Shown in pieces: positions 24,126 to 35,708 of a DNA stretch of 64,000 nt (positions are counted from its first letter, which is position 1; each line of letters begins with the position of its first letter). The position numbers were made by a program, and so were the translations under genes. Under the pieces are notes generated by a model. That model had not been told where the DNA came from. It saw only the letters and a list, made by a program, of their open reading frames with translations, and did not search any database. Where the stretch lies: positions 47,573,854 to 47,637,853 of the forward strand of contig CM070520.1 in assembly GCA_036346375.1 (NCBI GenBank), given 5' to 3'. Source of the stretch: Guadua angustifolia. Lineage: Eukaryota; Streptophyta; Magnoliopsida; Poales; Poaceae.

Positions 24126-25585
24126 ATTGAATACATTGAAATATCAAATATACAAAATTTTGTATCGAATATTAAAAAATAATTTTGTATATTGTATTTC
24201 TGGCGCTTTCCCAGTACCTTTGCATGGCGTCCAGTTAATTACATATGTAGGCTTGATCTACAAAATACCTCTGATTAGGTTGTACTGCGCTAGTCGTCTT
24301 TATATAGCTCATCCATATGCATGTATTATGTTGGTGTAGATGCAGATGGTGAAGATGCGGATGTGATATACATGGCTTTGTTTTGCCGATGCCCGGTCAC
24401 AGTACGCTATCGTTGCGTCGGTTCACAGAAAGGATCTGTCGATGAAGAGGATGACTTTTGCCTTGTTGGTGCCCAGTTATCTGTACGCTTGACTTCATCG
24501 AACGCAAACATGTGTATTGCCTTTGCGTTGTTGGTGCATGGCAATGGAATGTTCGATCCCATCCGTTTGGGATGTTTTAATGGAGTACTGACCTTGCCTC
24601 ATCAACGCTAGGCCATAATCTTGTCTAGCCTCATCAGTCTTCGACAAATGGTAGTGTGTATGGTAAAGTAGCTTTTTTCTCTCAACGACACTTGAACACC
24701 ATGTCAATGTATAAAAAAAACATGCTGATTATGCAGTTGGCGATATGTATATGATGCATTGAACGATGCTTGCTTTGAAGCATTAAATAATTAAGTTCCT
24801 ATGCAAGGAGTAAAAATCAATATAGTAAGGTATTTTCTTGTATCGATTTGCATGTAGTTACACTATATTAATTTTCTATCAATCAGGAATTTGAACTATG
24901 TATTTCATAGCTAGTTCCATCATACTAGAAAAATTTGTACCGCACTTGTGTGAATTTCATGGCTAATTCCATCTAATTGAAAGAACATGCACTACAATCG
25001 TTTTGATATATAGTCGGGTTTTACATCAACCAGGAATATATGGTGCATATTCTAGAGAAATTTATTCTCATCTAGAAAAATTTAGTTGCTTACCATCAAA
25101 TACGAATGTCGCGAGTTGTAGCATTTTGATAACGGCACACTACAGTAGAGATACAGAAGTGACGAGAAACCGGCAACTTTTTGACGCTTTTTTCCTTCTC
25201 TTCTACTGGTTGGCGTTACTCTATTTTAGATGCTCTATTTTTCGCCGTTTGGAGTTGTGGTGTATCCGTTGGTTGGCTGTGCTTGTGCTGGTGAACGACG
25301 GCTGTGTGTCCTCTGGTTTTTAGGGGAGGGGATCACACGTCTTTTATAGCGGAGGGTAGAGCTTTGTTCAAAATCCTAGTAAAATCTTAAATTTCAATTC
25401 TCTCCCCCGAGATTTCAATCTTTGATTTCATCTCTCCCCCCAGATTACAAATCCCGACTGAATAAAAAAATTAAAAATAAAATAAAATTACTACATTATT
25501 TTCAGAAAATCTGGACAAATTTCACGAGATTTTAGAAATTTGACCGGATTTTAACTTTTTTGGACCGGATTTGGGTCAATGCCTC
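24126..25585. other. Stretch with no supported gene; possible promoter on the - strand
   Basis: Open frames (24321-24611 on +, 25003-25323 on +) show no domain. On the - strand a TATA-like ctataaaag lies at about 25350-25342, followed by a CA-rich leader-like sequence, but no ORF of useful length follows. Confidence 0.3.
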
Positions 25586-25589
25586 TTAA

Positions 25590-26130
25590 GAATGTCATCT
25601 TTCAAGAAAATTTTTGAGAACCATAAAAATAACAGAAATACTATCAGATTTTTATAAAAATGTACAAGCTTCATAATACTTTGAAAAAATTTTGGTACTA
25701 TATCTAGTAGTTTAGGATGACATAGAAAAATATGCAAAATAATTGAACTTCATTTGTTATCTTAAAAAAATTAAAAACAGAAAGAAAATAAATGAGATAG
25801 TAAACTTGTTAGACTTTTATAAATTCGTTCGAGTGTGCTAATGATCCAAAAAAATTTTAGAAAAGCTTAATAATTACCTCAGAACCTTTCTATAAATGTT
25901 AAAAAATTATAAAACTGTTTTACTTTCTCAATAAAATCATGATCCAAAATTATACATGGAAGCTTCTATCAGGACATTAGCACTGTCAGAATTTTTTAGA
26001 AACCTTAGGCTTGATCATCATTTGAAAATTTTATGAAAATATTAGTGATACGTCAGCACCATTTACATAAATTTTGAAAATTTGGTAACAAGGTTTGAAA
26101 ATTTTATAGGAACATCAGTGGAGAATTCTA
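25590..26130. repeat. Second, more diverged block of the same repeat type
   Basis: Landmarks like those at 23565-24125 recur (tgtacaagcttcata, gaaaattttatg, agaattttttag), with a period of roughly 170-190 bp. Similarity is visible but weak. Confidence 0.5.
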
Positions 26131-26599
26131 CTATTTGGTCACATGAAATCTTAACATATCGGTTACTTGTGTCACCGAATCTGTCCAGAGACAGCCATGC
26201 ATGTCGATGACGTAAGCCAGTGGTGGTTAGTTCGTTTTGTGTTGTACTAGTTTTATTACTAATCTTTCGGGAGATCTTATTTTTAAAACCAGCAGACAGA
26301 TTTGCGATCGGTTTGAACTTTCACGTTCCTTGCAAAAAAAATCATTCAAAATGAGTCTAATATTACATATAAAAAAATTTAACGATACGTAGACCTGCAC
26401 ATCATAATATAATATAATACAGATATTAAACCTGAAAGATTTTCCGGCTTCCCAGCGGTGCCGCGTGCCCGCGTGGCCCCTCCGCGCGTGGCCGCGTAGC
26501 GCGCGCCGGAGCCTGTTTGGTTGCTTGTACGATGCTTGCATGGCATGAGTGAATGCAGTCTTAATTTTTAATGCAGCTGTTTGGTTTTCTGTACAACAG
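26131..26599. other. Flank left of the otubain pseudogene
   Basis: AT-rich, then GC-rich near 26455-26515. A phrase ggagcctgtttggttg near 26508 resembles a Tourist-MITE left end, but no partner end or target duplication was found. Confidence 0.35.
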
Positions 26600-28706
26600 A
26601 GAAATTTAGCCCAGCCCGTGCACTGTTGCATCCAGCGTCCTGCCTCGCAGAAACGCAATCTTCGGCCTTCTCTCGCGTGCACGCCCGCCGGATGCAGCTC
26701 CGCTCGCTCGCGTCCAGGCCCGCCGGAAGCACAGCCTCAGCTCTCCCTCCGCTCGTTCGGTCGGTGGCGTCTAGGGTTCCTCCGCTCGCTCGCGTCTGGG
26801 TCCCTCCGGTCGCCTCCTCCGCTCACCTCCCTCCGGTCGACTCATCTGCTCGATTCCCCGAGGAGGCGTCCATCCCTCGGCCCCCCGCGCCACGTCGGGG
26901 AAGGGGAGGAGGCGAACCCTAACCCGAGCGGCGGCTGCGGCTAGGGCTGGAAAAAAAAGCTCGTTGAACTGGCTCGGTGGCTCGTTTCAAAATTGCTCCG
27001 ATTACATTCATTTTTCTTTTAAAATAAAAATTAGTTGATTTGGAACCAGAGTCAACTTCGGCTCGACTCGTTAGGCTCGGCTCGTTAGGCTCGATTCGAA
27101 GTTGGGTCTCAAACAATATAGGAGATTATAATAAATAAGAATAAATTAGTGTCGAAGAAAGCTCGAAAAAAAGTTCATTTGGCTCGTTTTCCACCCCTAG
27201 CTGCGGCGACGGCTCGGACTCCATGTCGGTAGAACTCTCGATGGGCGGCGACTACTACCGCTCGTGCTGCGGCGACTCTGACCTCGACCTCCCCGTGCCC
27301 GAGAGGCCCAAAGTGCCATATGTCGGTGACAAGGTGAGGCGTCTCGATCCCCCCTCCCCCTTTGTAACCGCTGTAGATTTTGTTCATGTGGTATATGGGT
27401 CTGAATCACACTTAGTTACTGTTGCACCTCTCAGTGTTGCTAATCCGGCGTCCTGCTAGTTGTGGCTAATCTGGCGTCCTGCTAGTTGTGGCCTTCAGTA
27501 TTTGGTTGTGGCAAGAGATCGATCCTGTTGCCCCAGTAGGATGCCAATGCTCGTAACTGTTGCACTGAAGTTTAGTTCCGTTAGTTAATTGACATTTGAG
27601 ATGCCTATGGTAGCATAAGGGATTGGAGTTTAGACAAACAGGGAGAAATTACTTCTTATCGCGCTCTATTCTAGGATAAAAGGGGCTATCAGATGCTCCC
27701 TACTTAATATCCTCGTCTAGAGTGATACAGAAAATTGGCTGAACAAGTTTGTTCCAACTTGTGGATGTAGAATAGCCTTATGAGAAGCTAGGGGCAATTC
27801 AGCACAGAAACTGGAGCACCATTTTTGTTTGTGCTCAAGTGAGGTGAAATTTATCCCAGAAGTTGGGTTAGTCTGCACCAGAGTTTCTGCTAAAATGTGA
27901 TGTTCTTCTTGATGTTAAAAAATGACAAGATAAGAATCCGAGGAGTTGGAGAGCGACATCCTAACAGTTTCATATCGAATGAACTATGATTTAGATCAGT
28001 TAGTTGGATATATCAAGTGTATTTGGCAGTACTGGTCAATTTGAGCATCTTTTCTCAATGAAAAACAATCATACACTGTTATGATTAGCTGTATGTTTGT
28101 AGAGTTGTTTTAGATTAATCTGTAGCTTCGTTATCCTGCTTTCATTTTGCCTTTTGTACTAATTACTGTTGTATCTATCAACTGATGTACGTGACTGGTA
28201 TCTGCTTAATCTGGCAGGAACCTCTCTCCACTTTAGCAGCTGAGTTTCAGTCTGGCAGCCTCATTTTACAGGAGAAAATAAAGGTCCTTATGGATTTGGC
28301 AATTCTAATATGTAATAACTGTTTTAATGTTGATCCAGTGCATCAATGTCTGGTGCTCCAGTTTGTTCTTATAGTTTCTTTCTTGACCTGCAGTTGCTTG
28401 GTGAACAGTATGATGCTTTGAGATGGACTCGAGGAGATGGAAACTGCTTTTATTGAAGCTTCATGTTTTCCTACCTGGTAGTATTTGACTATTTGTAGTG
28501 TTTTTCTTATTTGACTATCTGTGGTGTTTTTTCACACAAATTATAACTGTGCATAGTTTGACAACCTTATGGTTTGCTGCTAGGAACACATCCTAGAGAC
28601 TCAAGGCAAAGCTGAGGATGAGCGCATTGTAAAAAAAATTGAACAATGCAAGAAGACACTTCAAGCTCTTGGATACATTGATTTTACTTTTGAGGACTTC
28701 TTCTCT
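26600..28706 (+). pseudogene. OTUB1: Otubain-like ubiquitin thioesterase (OTU family), 5' part, broken
   Basis: Otubains are OTU-type cysteine proteases that cleave ubiquitin chains. Four exons with GT/AG borders are visible on +. 27223-27333 starts MSVELSMGGDYYRSCCGDSD and ends VPYVGDK. 28218-28283 reads EPLSTLAAEFQSGSLILQEK. 28394-28477 reads LLGEQYDALRWTRGDGNCFY, then a TGA stop at 28454-28456, then SFMFSYL. 28584-28706 starts EHILETQGKAEDERIVKK and ends TFEDFFS. The OTU motif DGNC with its catalytic cysteine is intact, but the stop falls two residues later, where Arg is expected, consistent with CGA to TGA. The family has about 270 residues; the exons carrying the catalytic His are absent, and similarity ends at about 28735. 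Introns are kept, so this is a DNA-level copy. The GC-rich 5' region (26600-26941) contains ctagggtt-type leader sequence and a MITE separates it from the ATG. Confidence 0.9.
26942..27199. mobile_element. hAT-type MITE in the otubain 5' region
   Basis: Ends TAGGGCTGGAAA and, read inward, TAGGGGTGGAAAAC. The perfect 8-bp target duplication gctgcggc lies at 26934-26941 and 27200-27207. Internal sequence repeats ggctcg-type phrases and carries no gene. It ends 23 bp upstream of the ATG at 27223. Confidence 0.93.
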
Positions 28707-28753
28707 GTAAGTGTATGCGATGGTTATTTTGGCATCTATCCTGCACATTGCTG

Positions 28754-28905
28754 TTATTCCAATTTGTCCTCTGGGTCTCCTCTGAATAGTTTGTAGATTT
28801 GTCTGCTTCTATCTGTGCATGCTTGTTTGCAATTTCTTTCTAGATCTTTCTGGGTTATTTGTTCATATGAGTCAGTGACAATCAGGATCTTATAGTTTTC
28901 CTGTA
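28754..28905 (-). pseudogene. Unassigned exon-like ORF end
   Basis: On the - strand, after ttcattacag, a frame reads ENYKILIVTDSYEQITQKDL and continues through DRSRQIYKLFRGD to a stop near 28754. It looks like a terminal exon, but I do not recognise a family. It begins where otubain similarity ends, so it may belong to whatever truncated that copy. Confidence 0.28.
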
Positions 28906-29483
28906 ATGAAATAAAGTAAATGTCTGCATCTAACCCCTGTCCATTGTTAATAATATGGTTACCATGGTTATTAAAACGTAAAACGAGAACGAAACGACCA
29001 ACCCCCCTTTTAACTTTTAAACGTTTAAACGAGTGTTGAAACGTAGTTTTAGACACTATTGCAAAACGAATATGGGGCAAAGATATATCACATATGTACC
29101 TTGATTTTGTGGTCTTCTTCCACATAGTTTGAAGCCATATGCCGTGCATTCTTCTCCCATATACCCATTTCCCTTGCACATTGCAACATATGAATTACTA
29201 TAACAAAAAATTATAATTCAATTAAATAAATAAATATGTTTTGTATCACATACCCTTTTGATGATCGTTTTCTCTCTTTCCAATCCACAAACTACAAGAA
29301 AATTGCACATCAATGAAGTGAAAACTAAAGTTAAAGACAAGATACATTACGACATGAGTTTACATCCACACAATAGCATAAGTTCATACAATAAAATAAA
29401 CGATGGTCCACAAAATAACTAAATAAGTCCACACAAAGCATAAATGCACATAATAGCATTGGTCCAAGTCTAACTCTCATCTC
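28906..29483. other. Non-coding stretch
   Basis: AT-rich DNA with a local acgtaaaacgagaacgaaacg motif. No gene is supported. It may be the 3' flank of the hAT transposase fragment. Confidence 0.4.
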
Positions 29484-30129
29484 TCAATAGCCATCATTCA
29501 AATCATCCAAACTGATGGTGGCATTGACATCTTGCTCATCACCATCTCCATGGTTGCTTGAGTTGTCATCGTCATCCACATCAAGATCATCAAGTATGAG
29601 CTCATCTTCTTCACCTCCATTGCTTGAGTCCGAATGTGATGCCTCCTCTATGTTATCTTCCTCAACTCTTCTCATACGACGTGCGTAGTGATGCTTAAAA
29701 TGAGCTCTCCTAGGAAGATTGCGGCCTCGAAGATTGCTTGATGCACCAATAGCTTCGTCAACTTGGTCCCATGTCAAGTCACCTTCACCCCTTATACACC
29801 CACTTTGAGTTGGATTAGCCGATGGAGATGGATTGACCCATTCATTGTCCCAATCAAAGTCTTCTAAAACCAAAGGATCAAAGTTTCTACCCTCCTCACA
29901 TATTTTTTGGAACCTACTAGCCATCTTTCTATTGTATGAGACATAGACTAAGTCATTTAATTTTTGGTGCTCCAACCGGTTCCTTTTCTTGGTATGAATC
30001 TACAAGTGGGAAGAGAACAAAAGCAATTAATTAGAACCAAAATGAAGGAGTTACAATTTAAATAATTAGATGGTTAAATTCACTCACAAATTCAAATGCA
30101 CTCCAATTGCGCTCACAACCGGATGATGA
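29484..30129 (-). pseudogene. hAT transposase, C-terminal exons
   Basis: hAT transposases cut and paste DNA; their C-terminus holds the dimerisation domain. The exon piece 30129-30088 reads GCERNWSAFEF, the family's signature end of the dimerisation domain, then GT at 30087. The last exon, 29999-29484, reads IHTKKRNRLEHQKLNDLVYV, then a long acidic tail (DDDDNSSNHGDGDEQD), and stops. The upstream part of the same domain continues on the other side of the Copia element at 35651-35708. N-terminal BED finger and catalytic residues are not in the window. The insertion point is exactly within the Ser run before GCERNWS. Confidence 0.85.
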
Positions 30130-30418
30130 TGTTAGTAGCTGAATTCTTACTCTCATTGAGAGAGGATGACAATAGGAGTTGGGGCAATTTTCTGGTTTAT
30201 TTCTCACACTATGCCATGCCAACCTGAGGGGTTGGGGTTACATAATTATAGCTGGCCAGGGCAGGCCAAGCATATGCTAAGATGCTAGTCTAAGATGCTG
30301 TCCTTAGATGCTGTCCTAGAGATGCTAGTCTTAGTCTAAGATCTTTGTCTGGTTGGGCAAAGAAAAAGAACTATCATGAGGACCACAAAGACCAACAGTA
30401 CAAGGACTTATTCCATCA
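30130..30418 (-). repeat. 3' LTR of the Copia element
   Basis: In element orientation it runs from TGATGGAATAAG to CTACTAACA. Positions 30419-30430 (tttctccccca on +) give a purine-rich PPT (tgggggagaaa) just upstream of it. Confidence 0.93.
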
Positions 30419-32163
30419 TTTCTCCCCCAAAGTCTTGTCCGTCGTCTTGTGGGAAAGTTGGACCATCCCGGTCCTGGGGCGAAGCTCAAAGAACTTGACC
30501 CTCCCAAGGGGCTTGGTGAGCAGGTCCGCAAGCTGGTCCTTAGTGTTGATGTAACGCGCCTTGATACTTCCTTCGTCCAAGCAATCCCGGATGAAATGGT
30601 ACCTCACCCGGATGTGCTTGCTCCGTTCATGAAAAACGGGGTTCTTTGCCAGGGCCAGAGCGGACTTGTTGTCCACCCTGAGTTCCACCGCTTCAGTGTC
30701 TCTGCCGAGGAGATCACCAAGCAGTCAAGCAAGCCAAAGTGCCTGAGTCGAGGCGGTGGAAGCTGCTATGTACTCGGCCTCGCAGCTGGACAGGGCCACC
30801 ACTTGCTGCTTAACCGACTGCCAGCTAACGAGGCATTTGCCGAGGAAGAAGAGAATCCCGCTCGTGCTCTTGCTGGTGTCGATGTCGCCGCCGTGGTCGC
30901 TGTCGCTGTAGCCGATGAGGTGTGCCTCTCCAGGGCACCTCGGGTAGTAGAGGCCGTGGTCGAGAGTCCCCGCAACATAGCGGATGATCCTCTTCATAGC
31001 CTGTTGGTGCTCCGTCGTCGGTCGCTGCATGAACCGACTAACGTAGCCGACGGAGAAAGCCAAATCCGGCCGTGTGTGGACGAGGTAGCGGAGGCTCCCC
31101 ACAAGACGCCGGTACTGCGTAGCGTCCACCTCTTCCGTCGTGTTGTCGCGGCTCAGCTTCAGCCGCTCCTCCATCGGAGTGAGTGCTGGGTTGCAGTCGG
31201 TGAGCCCAGCCAGCTCAACGACTCGCTTGGCGTAGGCGGTCTGTCGAAGCGTGATTCCGGAGTCGTCCTGGTGCACCTCGATCCCCAGGTAGAAGGAGAG
31301 AGGCCCCAGGTCACTCATTTGGAAGGTGGCCTTCATCTCTTCCTTGAATGCTGCCACCTCCACATCCTTGGTGCCGGTGATCACCAAGTCGTCGACGTAG
31401 ACACCCACCAGCAGGGCGTTTCCACCATTGCCCCGCCGGTAGATGGCCGCCTCGTGCGGGCTTTGCTCGAAGCCCATCCTTTTGAGCGTGGAATCCAACT
31501 TGGCATTCCACGCCCTCGGTGCCTGCCGCAAGCCATAGAGGGCCTTGCACAAAGCGACACCTGCCCTCCTTGCCGGAATCTCAAAACCCGCTACCGGTGC
31601 ATCGAGACCTCCTCCTTCAAATCACCGTTAAGAAACGCCGATTTAACGTCCATGTGATGAACATGCGGCCTTCTGGGCAGCGATGCAGGAGAAGTCGCAC
31701 GGATTCCATCCGTGCACGGGACGAAGGCATCGTCGAAGTCGATCCCCTCCTGCTGCACGAAACCGCTGCCTACCAAGCGAGCCTTGTGCTTGCGATGGCA
31801 CCGGCTTCATCCTCTTCGACTTGAACACCCACTTAAGAGTGATCGCGCGGTGACCACGAGGGAGATCAGCAAGCTCCCAGGTGCGGTTCTTCTCAACCGC
31901 ATCCATCTCCGACTGCATCGCGGCACGCCAGGCCGCGTGTCTCGCGGCCTCCGCGAAAGAACGAGGCTCGCCGTCGTCATACGCAAGATGCGACTGCGCC
32001 TCCAGATCGTGAGGCACCAGTCCCGGCACCGGCTGGTTGCCAAGAAGGTTCCCCATCGTACGATACCGCAATGGCTCGCCGTCGTGGTGCACGTCGATGC
32101 GCTCCTCATCGTGGGAGAGCGGAGTAGCGAACTCCACCGGGCCGTGGTCGACACTGGCTGATG
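30416..32163 (-). pseudogene. Copia reverse transcriptase and RNase H
   Basis: RT copies the element RNA and RNase H removes the template. Fragments in order: MKPVPSQAQGSLGRQ near 31815, MDVKSAFLNGDL near 31640, KALYGLRQAPRAW (31548-31510), the active-site YVDDLVITG (31398-31372), LSFYLGIEVHQDDSG, then RNase H with YSDSDHGGDIDTSKSTSG (about 30920-30870) and EAEYIAAS. The end reads DNKSALALAKNP and, near the LTR, DQLADLLTKPLG, stopping inside the PPT/LTR junction. Frame changes near 31550-31800 and 30700. GC-rich codon use contrasts with the AT-rich Sirevirus pol in this window. Confidence 0.9.
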
Positions 32164-33110
32164 TCAGAGTGGACATGCCCGGAGAAGTGGCCGCTTTGGA
32201 GGCGTGGAGTTGCGGTACCGTGGTGGTGTTGGCGAAGAACTTGCCGCAGCCGAAGTTGTGGCTGGAGAGCATGACGCTGGAGTCGGTGGAAGCTCGGGGA
32301 CTGAGGTAGGCATGCTTGGTGAAGAGAAGCTGCCTACTCCTCCAGCTCCCTTGAAGTGGACGTACTCGACAGTGAAGTCGTTGTACGTCGGGGTCGAGCC
32401 GTCGTCCATCGCCTTGTCCCATGCCCATCCTCGCCCTTCGTCGAACACTACGTCGCGCGCCGTGCGCACACGCTGTGTCCCTGGGTCAAGAATGCGGTAG
32501 GCCTTCGAGCCCTCCGCGTAGCCGAGGAACACCCATGGAGTGCTTCTGTCGTCGAGCTTGCCGATGTGGCTAAGCTCTTTGACGAACGCGAGGCAGCCGA
32601 AGACCCGTAGGTGAGAGACCGCCGGCTTGCGCCCATGCCAAGCCTCATACGGCGTCCTGCCATTGAGAGCCTTGGTGGGCGAGCGGTTGAGGATGTAGAC
32701 GGCCGTCACCACTGCCTCTCCCCAGAAGACAGCCGGCATCCCCCTTTGCTTAAGGAGGGCCCGAGCCATCCCCCAACCGTCTGGTTGCGCCGCTCGACGA
32801 CGCCGTTCTGCTGCGGGTTTGTCGGGCGCGAGTAGTGGTCTTGAATGCCCTCATCTGCGCGAAGACGACGCGAACTCAATCATTGTGAATTCGCCGCCGT
32901 TGTCGGTCGCAAAGACGCTGCAGCCTTGCGTGACGCATTTCGCCTCCGCAGAGCTCGCGCGACTGATGGCATCCGCACCTCCCCTTCTTTGCCGAGAACC
33001 ATCACCCACATGTAGCGGAGAGGTCGTCGACGAGCAGCGAAAAGTAGCGTCGTCCTCTGGTGTGGCTGGTGTCACGGGCCACACAAGTCCCGTCTGCGCA
33101 GCTCGAGCCG
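32164..33110 (-). pseudogene. Copia integrase
   Basis: Integrase inserts the cDNA into host DNA. The core motif DNGGEFT is at about 32900-32880, preceded by frames with several shifts (33084-32851). The C-terminal part in 32769-32164 is open and reads MARALLKQRGMPAVFWGEAV, then LNRSPTKALNGRTPYEAWHG and FGCLAFVKE, standard for Copia integrases, and then becomes Pro/Ser-rich. At least two frame changes fall between 32770 and 33080. Confidence 0.88.
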
Positions 33111-35173
33111 CTCCTTGGCTCGGAAGCTCGACTGCTGGGGGAAAGGGAGCCGCCTCTGCTTTGTCAGCACGCAGACGTCGCAGAACTGCTCCACGTGGTC
33201 AAGGCACGGGAGGTCGCGCACCATCTCGTTGGCACTGAGCCTCTTCAGGGCCTCAAAGTGAAGGTGCTCGAAGCGCTCATGCCACTGCCACGCCTCGTCG
33301 TCCCGACGAGCAACAAGGCAGAGAGGTTGTGCCACCTGCACGTTGAGGACGTAAAGTCGATTGATGCCTCTGGTTACCTTGGCAAGAAGGCGACGATGGT
33401 GATCCCAAATCCTCATGACTCCGCTCTTGATCGCCACGCGCGAGCCGTTCTCATCCAGCTGTCCCAAGCTGATGATAGAGTTCCTTAACGCGGGGATGTA
33501 GTAGACTCCGGTGAGCAGCCTGTGCTCTCCAGACTCGGCGGTGAAGAGGACAGAGCCGACGCCCTTGATCTCCACGCTGGAGGCGTCCCCAAACTTGACG
33601 GAGCCTCGGACGTTGGAGTCAAGCTCGGTGAAGAACTCCTGTCGACCGATCATGTGATGGGTAGCGCCAGTGTCGAGGTACCACCCGTCAATCTTGTCGC
33701 TGCTGGAGCTATCGCCAAGAAAGGCGTGTGCTCTCGGCTCATCAAGGTGGAGGAGATTCGCTGCGGCCGATGCCGCTGGAGATAGCTCGATGCTTGCGTG
33801 TGCTAGGAGCAGAGCCGGCTCTTCCTCCTCCACCTGTGCGACGTGGGCCTCGCCACGTCGTGGCTGGCGACACTCCTTGGTCCAATGGCCAAGCTTGCCA
33901 CAGTTGCGGCAGGAGTCGTCTCGTGCCGGCTTCTGGTTGCCGGTGGCGCCGCCCTGGGCGCCTCCGCGGGCGTCACCCTCGGCACGTCCTCGCGCCCCAG
34001 CCTGGACGCGTCCGCGCGCCTTGCGCGGCTTGGCGCGCTTGCGGCCGCCTGTCGCGGAAGAGGACTCCCCCTTCTTCCCGACACCCTGGCAGGCCTCCCA
34101 CTGTTCCCGAGTGAGATACAGCTTCCCGCCGATGGTGATAGGCCCCGAGAGAGGCTGTGGTTCGTCGCTGTCGACGACCTTGAGGCGACCTATCGCCTCT
34201 TCGATCGACATCGTGGAGAGATCCAGCAGAGACTCGATCGAGCGAGCGATCTGCTTGTACTTCTCGGGGATGCAACGGAAGAGCTTCTGGACGGCTCTCT
34301 CCTCGTCGTAGGTGTCGTCGCCGAACTGCACCATCTTCTGCAGCAGAGTGTTGAGACGGAGAGCAAAGTCATCAACGTCCTCACCTGGCTTGAAGGCCAG
34401 GTTCTCCCACTCCTTGCGAAGTGCCTGCAGGGTGGTCTTGCGGGCGCGGTCGCTGCCGATGCGTGCCGCAGCGATGGCATCCCAGGCCTCCTTGGCAGTT
34501 CGCTTGTTGGAAAGCGAGAACTGCATCTCGGGCGGAACTGCAGCTATGAGGGCATCCAGCGCCCGTCGATCCTCGTAATGTCGGCGTCGCCGTCTTGAAT
34601 CGCTTCCCACATGTGCCGCACAGAGCCGTACCGCATCACCGCAGCCCACTCGGACGTAGTTGGTCTTGGTGAGGTAGGCCATCCATCTTGGGACCGACGT
34701 CCTCGACAATGGCACGGATCCGTGGTGACCATCGATCGTCCGGGGAGAGCCGCGCCGTCTGTAAAGGCCGCGATCTCCGTCGACCAACCGCCGCCGCCTG
34801 GAGCGCCGTTGGCGCGTCCGCGCCTGTCTGGCTGCCACCGCGCTCATGGGGTTGCTTGATCGCCTTCGCGCCTTCGCTGCTTGTACGCCTCCCTCACCAA
34901 CTTGAGCCCCACGTCGCTGCCGCCCGGCAGGGCGAGCTGCTGGAGCTCTCGCCGCAGAGCCTCGAAGCTTCATTGCCGCCGCCGCGCTGCATCCGCTGCC
35001 TTGCCGCTTCCACTTCTCCCTGCTGCTTGCCAGCCACCGCCGCCACTTTGCCGCCTTGCCGCCGCCGCAATCTCTGCTGCTGCTCGCTCGCGGTCCTCTG
35101 CCGCGGCAACCTCGGCCTCCTGCCGGTGCCGCGCGCTCGAGGCGACCGAGCGCTGAGACTGTCCTTCGGACAT
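33072..35173 (-). pseudogene. Copia gag and aspartic protease
   Basis: Gag forms the particle; the protease processes the polyprotein. A likely start is at 35173 (MSEGQSQRSVASSARHRQE), followed by an Ala/Arg-rich stretch with frame changes. The capsid (UBN2-type) region is open from about 34590: WDAIAAARIGSDRARKTTLQ and LRKEWENLAFKPGEDVDDF. The zinc knuckle CRNCGKLGHWTKEC is near 33910-33870, the protease motif WYLDTGATHHM near 33690-33660, and the pre-integrase motif WHERFEHLHFEALKRL near 33280-33240. The open frame also extends upstream into the LTR, which is not coding in the family. Confidence 0.88.
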
Positions 35174-35362
35174 GGCGCGCTAGTGGGGGGCTGCTGCTAG
35201 GGGAAGAAGCTGCCTCAGACGAGCTGCTGCTCGTCTGTTCAGGAGATGAAGGGTGAGCAGGAACAGCTGTTGTTACTGCTGCTAGCTGAGAGCAAGGGGG
35301 GGCGTGGGAAGGAGATGAGCAAGAGATGTTTAGGCTGCAGGAAAGAACAGCTCGATACCAGA

Positions 35363-35650
35363 TGTTAGTAGCTGAATTCTTACTCTCATTGAGAGAGGAT
35401 GACAATAGGAGTTGAGACAATTTTCTGGTTTATTTCTCACACCATGTCATGCCAACCTGGGGGGTTGGGGTTACATAATTATAGCTGGCCAAGGCAGGCC
35501 AAGCATATGCTAAGATGCTAGTCTAAGATGTCTGTCTTCGATGTTGTCCTAGAGATGCTAGTCTTAGTCTAAGATCTTTGTCTGGTTGGGGCAAAGAAAA
35601 GAACTATCATGAGGACCACAAAGACCAACAAGACAAGGACTTATTCCATC
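35363..35650 (-). repeat. 5' LTR of the Copia element
   Basis: It begins, in element orientation, GATGGAATAAG; the first T present in the other LTR is missing. Directly downstream, tctggtatcgagctg (35362 to about 35348 on -) resembles the primer-binding site for initiator tRNA-Met (tggtatcagagc), with one base missing. Confidence 0.92.
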
Positions 35651-35708
35651 GATGAAGCGCAAAGACTAACTATTCTTCTTGCAAACTTGTGAAGTTCAGC
35701 GGTTCGAC
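35651..35708 (-). pseudogene. hAT transposase, upstream piece of the dimerisation domain
   Basis: Reads AELHKFARRIVSLCAS up to the Copia insertion and continues at 30129 with GCERNWSAFEF. Similarity ends upstream near 35708, where a GC-rich unrelated sequence begins, so the transposase is also truncated there. Confidence 0.75.

Larger units (their letters stand above)
30130..35650 (-). mobile_element. Copia LTR retrotransposon, complete with LTRs and target duplication
   Basis: Two LTRs (30130-30418 and 35363-35650) flank a 4.9-kb interior coding on the - strand. The 5-bp direct repeat gatga (30125-30129 and 35651-35655) is the target duplication. The domain order gag, protease, integrase, RT, RNase H is the Copia order. 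LTRs differ at about 14 of 288 positions by hand count (roughly 95% identity), so the insertion is moderately old. Coding regions have frame changes, so it is not autonomous. Confidence 0.95.

Noticed and set aside
24321..24611. 96-residue + ORF as a gene
   Set aside because: No recognisable motif or splice context, between old repeats.
25342..25350. TATA box of a real - strand gene
   Set aside because: TATA-like word and CA-rich leader but no coding sequence follows; kept only as a remark.
26505..26590. Second Tourist-like MITE
   Set aside because: Only a left-end-like phrase; no matching right end or target duplication.
29290..29310. CACTA TIR (aactacaagaaaatt)
   Set aside because: The leading CAC is missing, and no subterminal repeats or partner end are nearby.
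30449..31657. 402-residue + strand ORF
   Set aside because: Antisense to Copia RT/RNase H. GC-rich coding leaves the other strand open; no domain.
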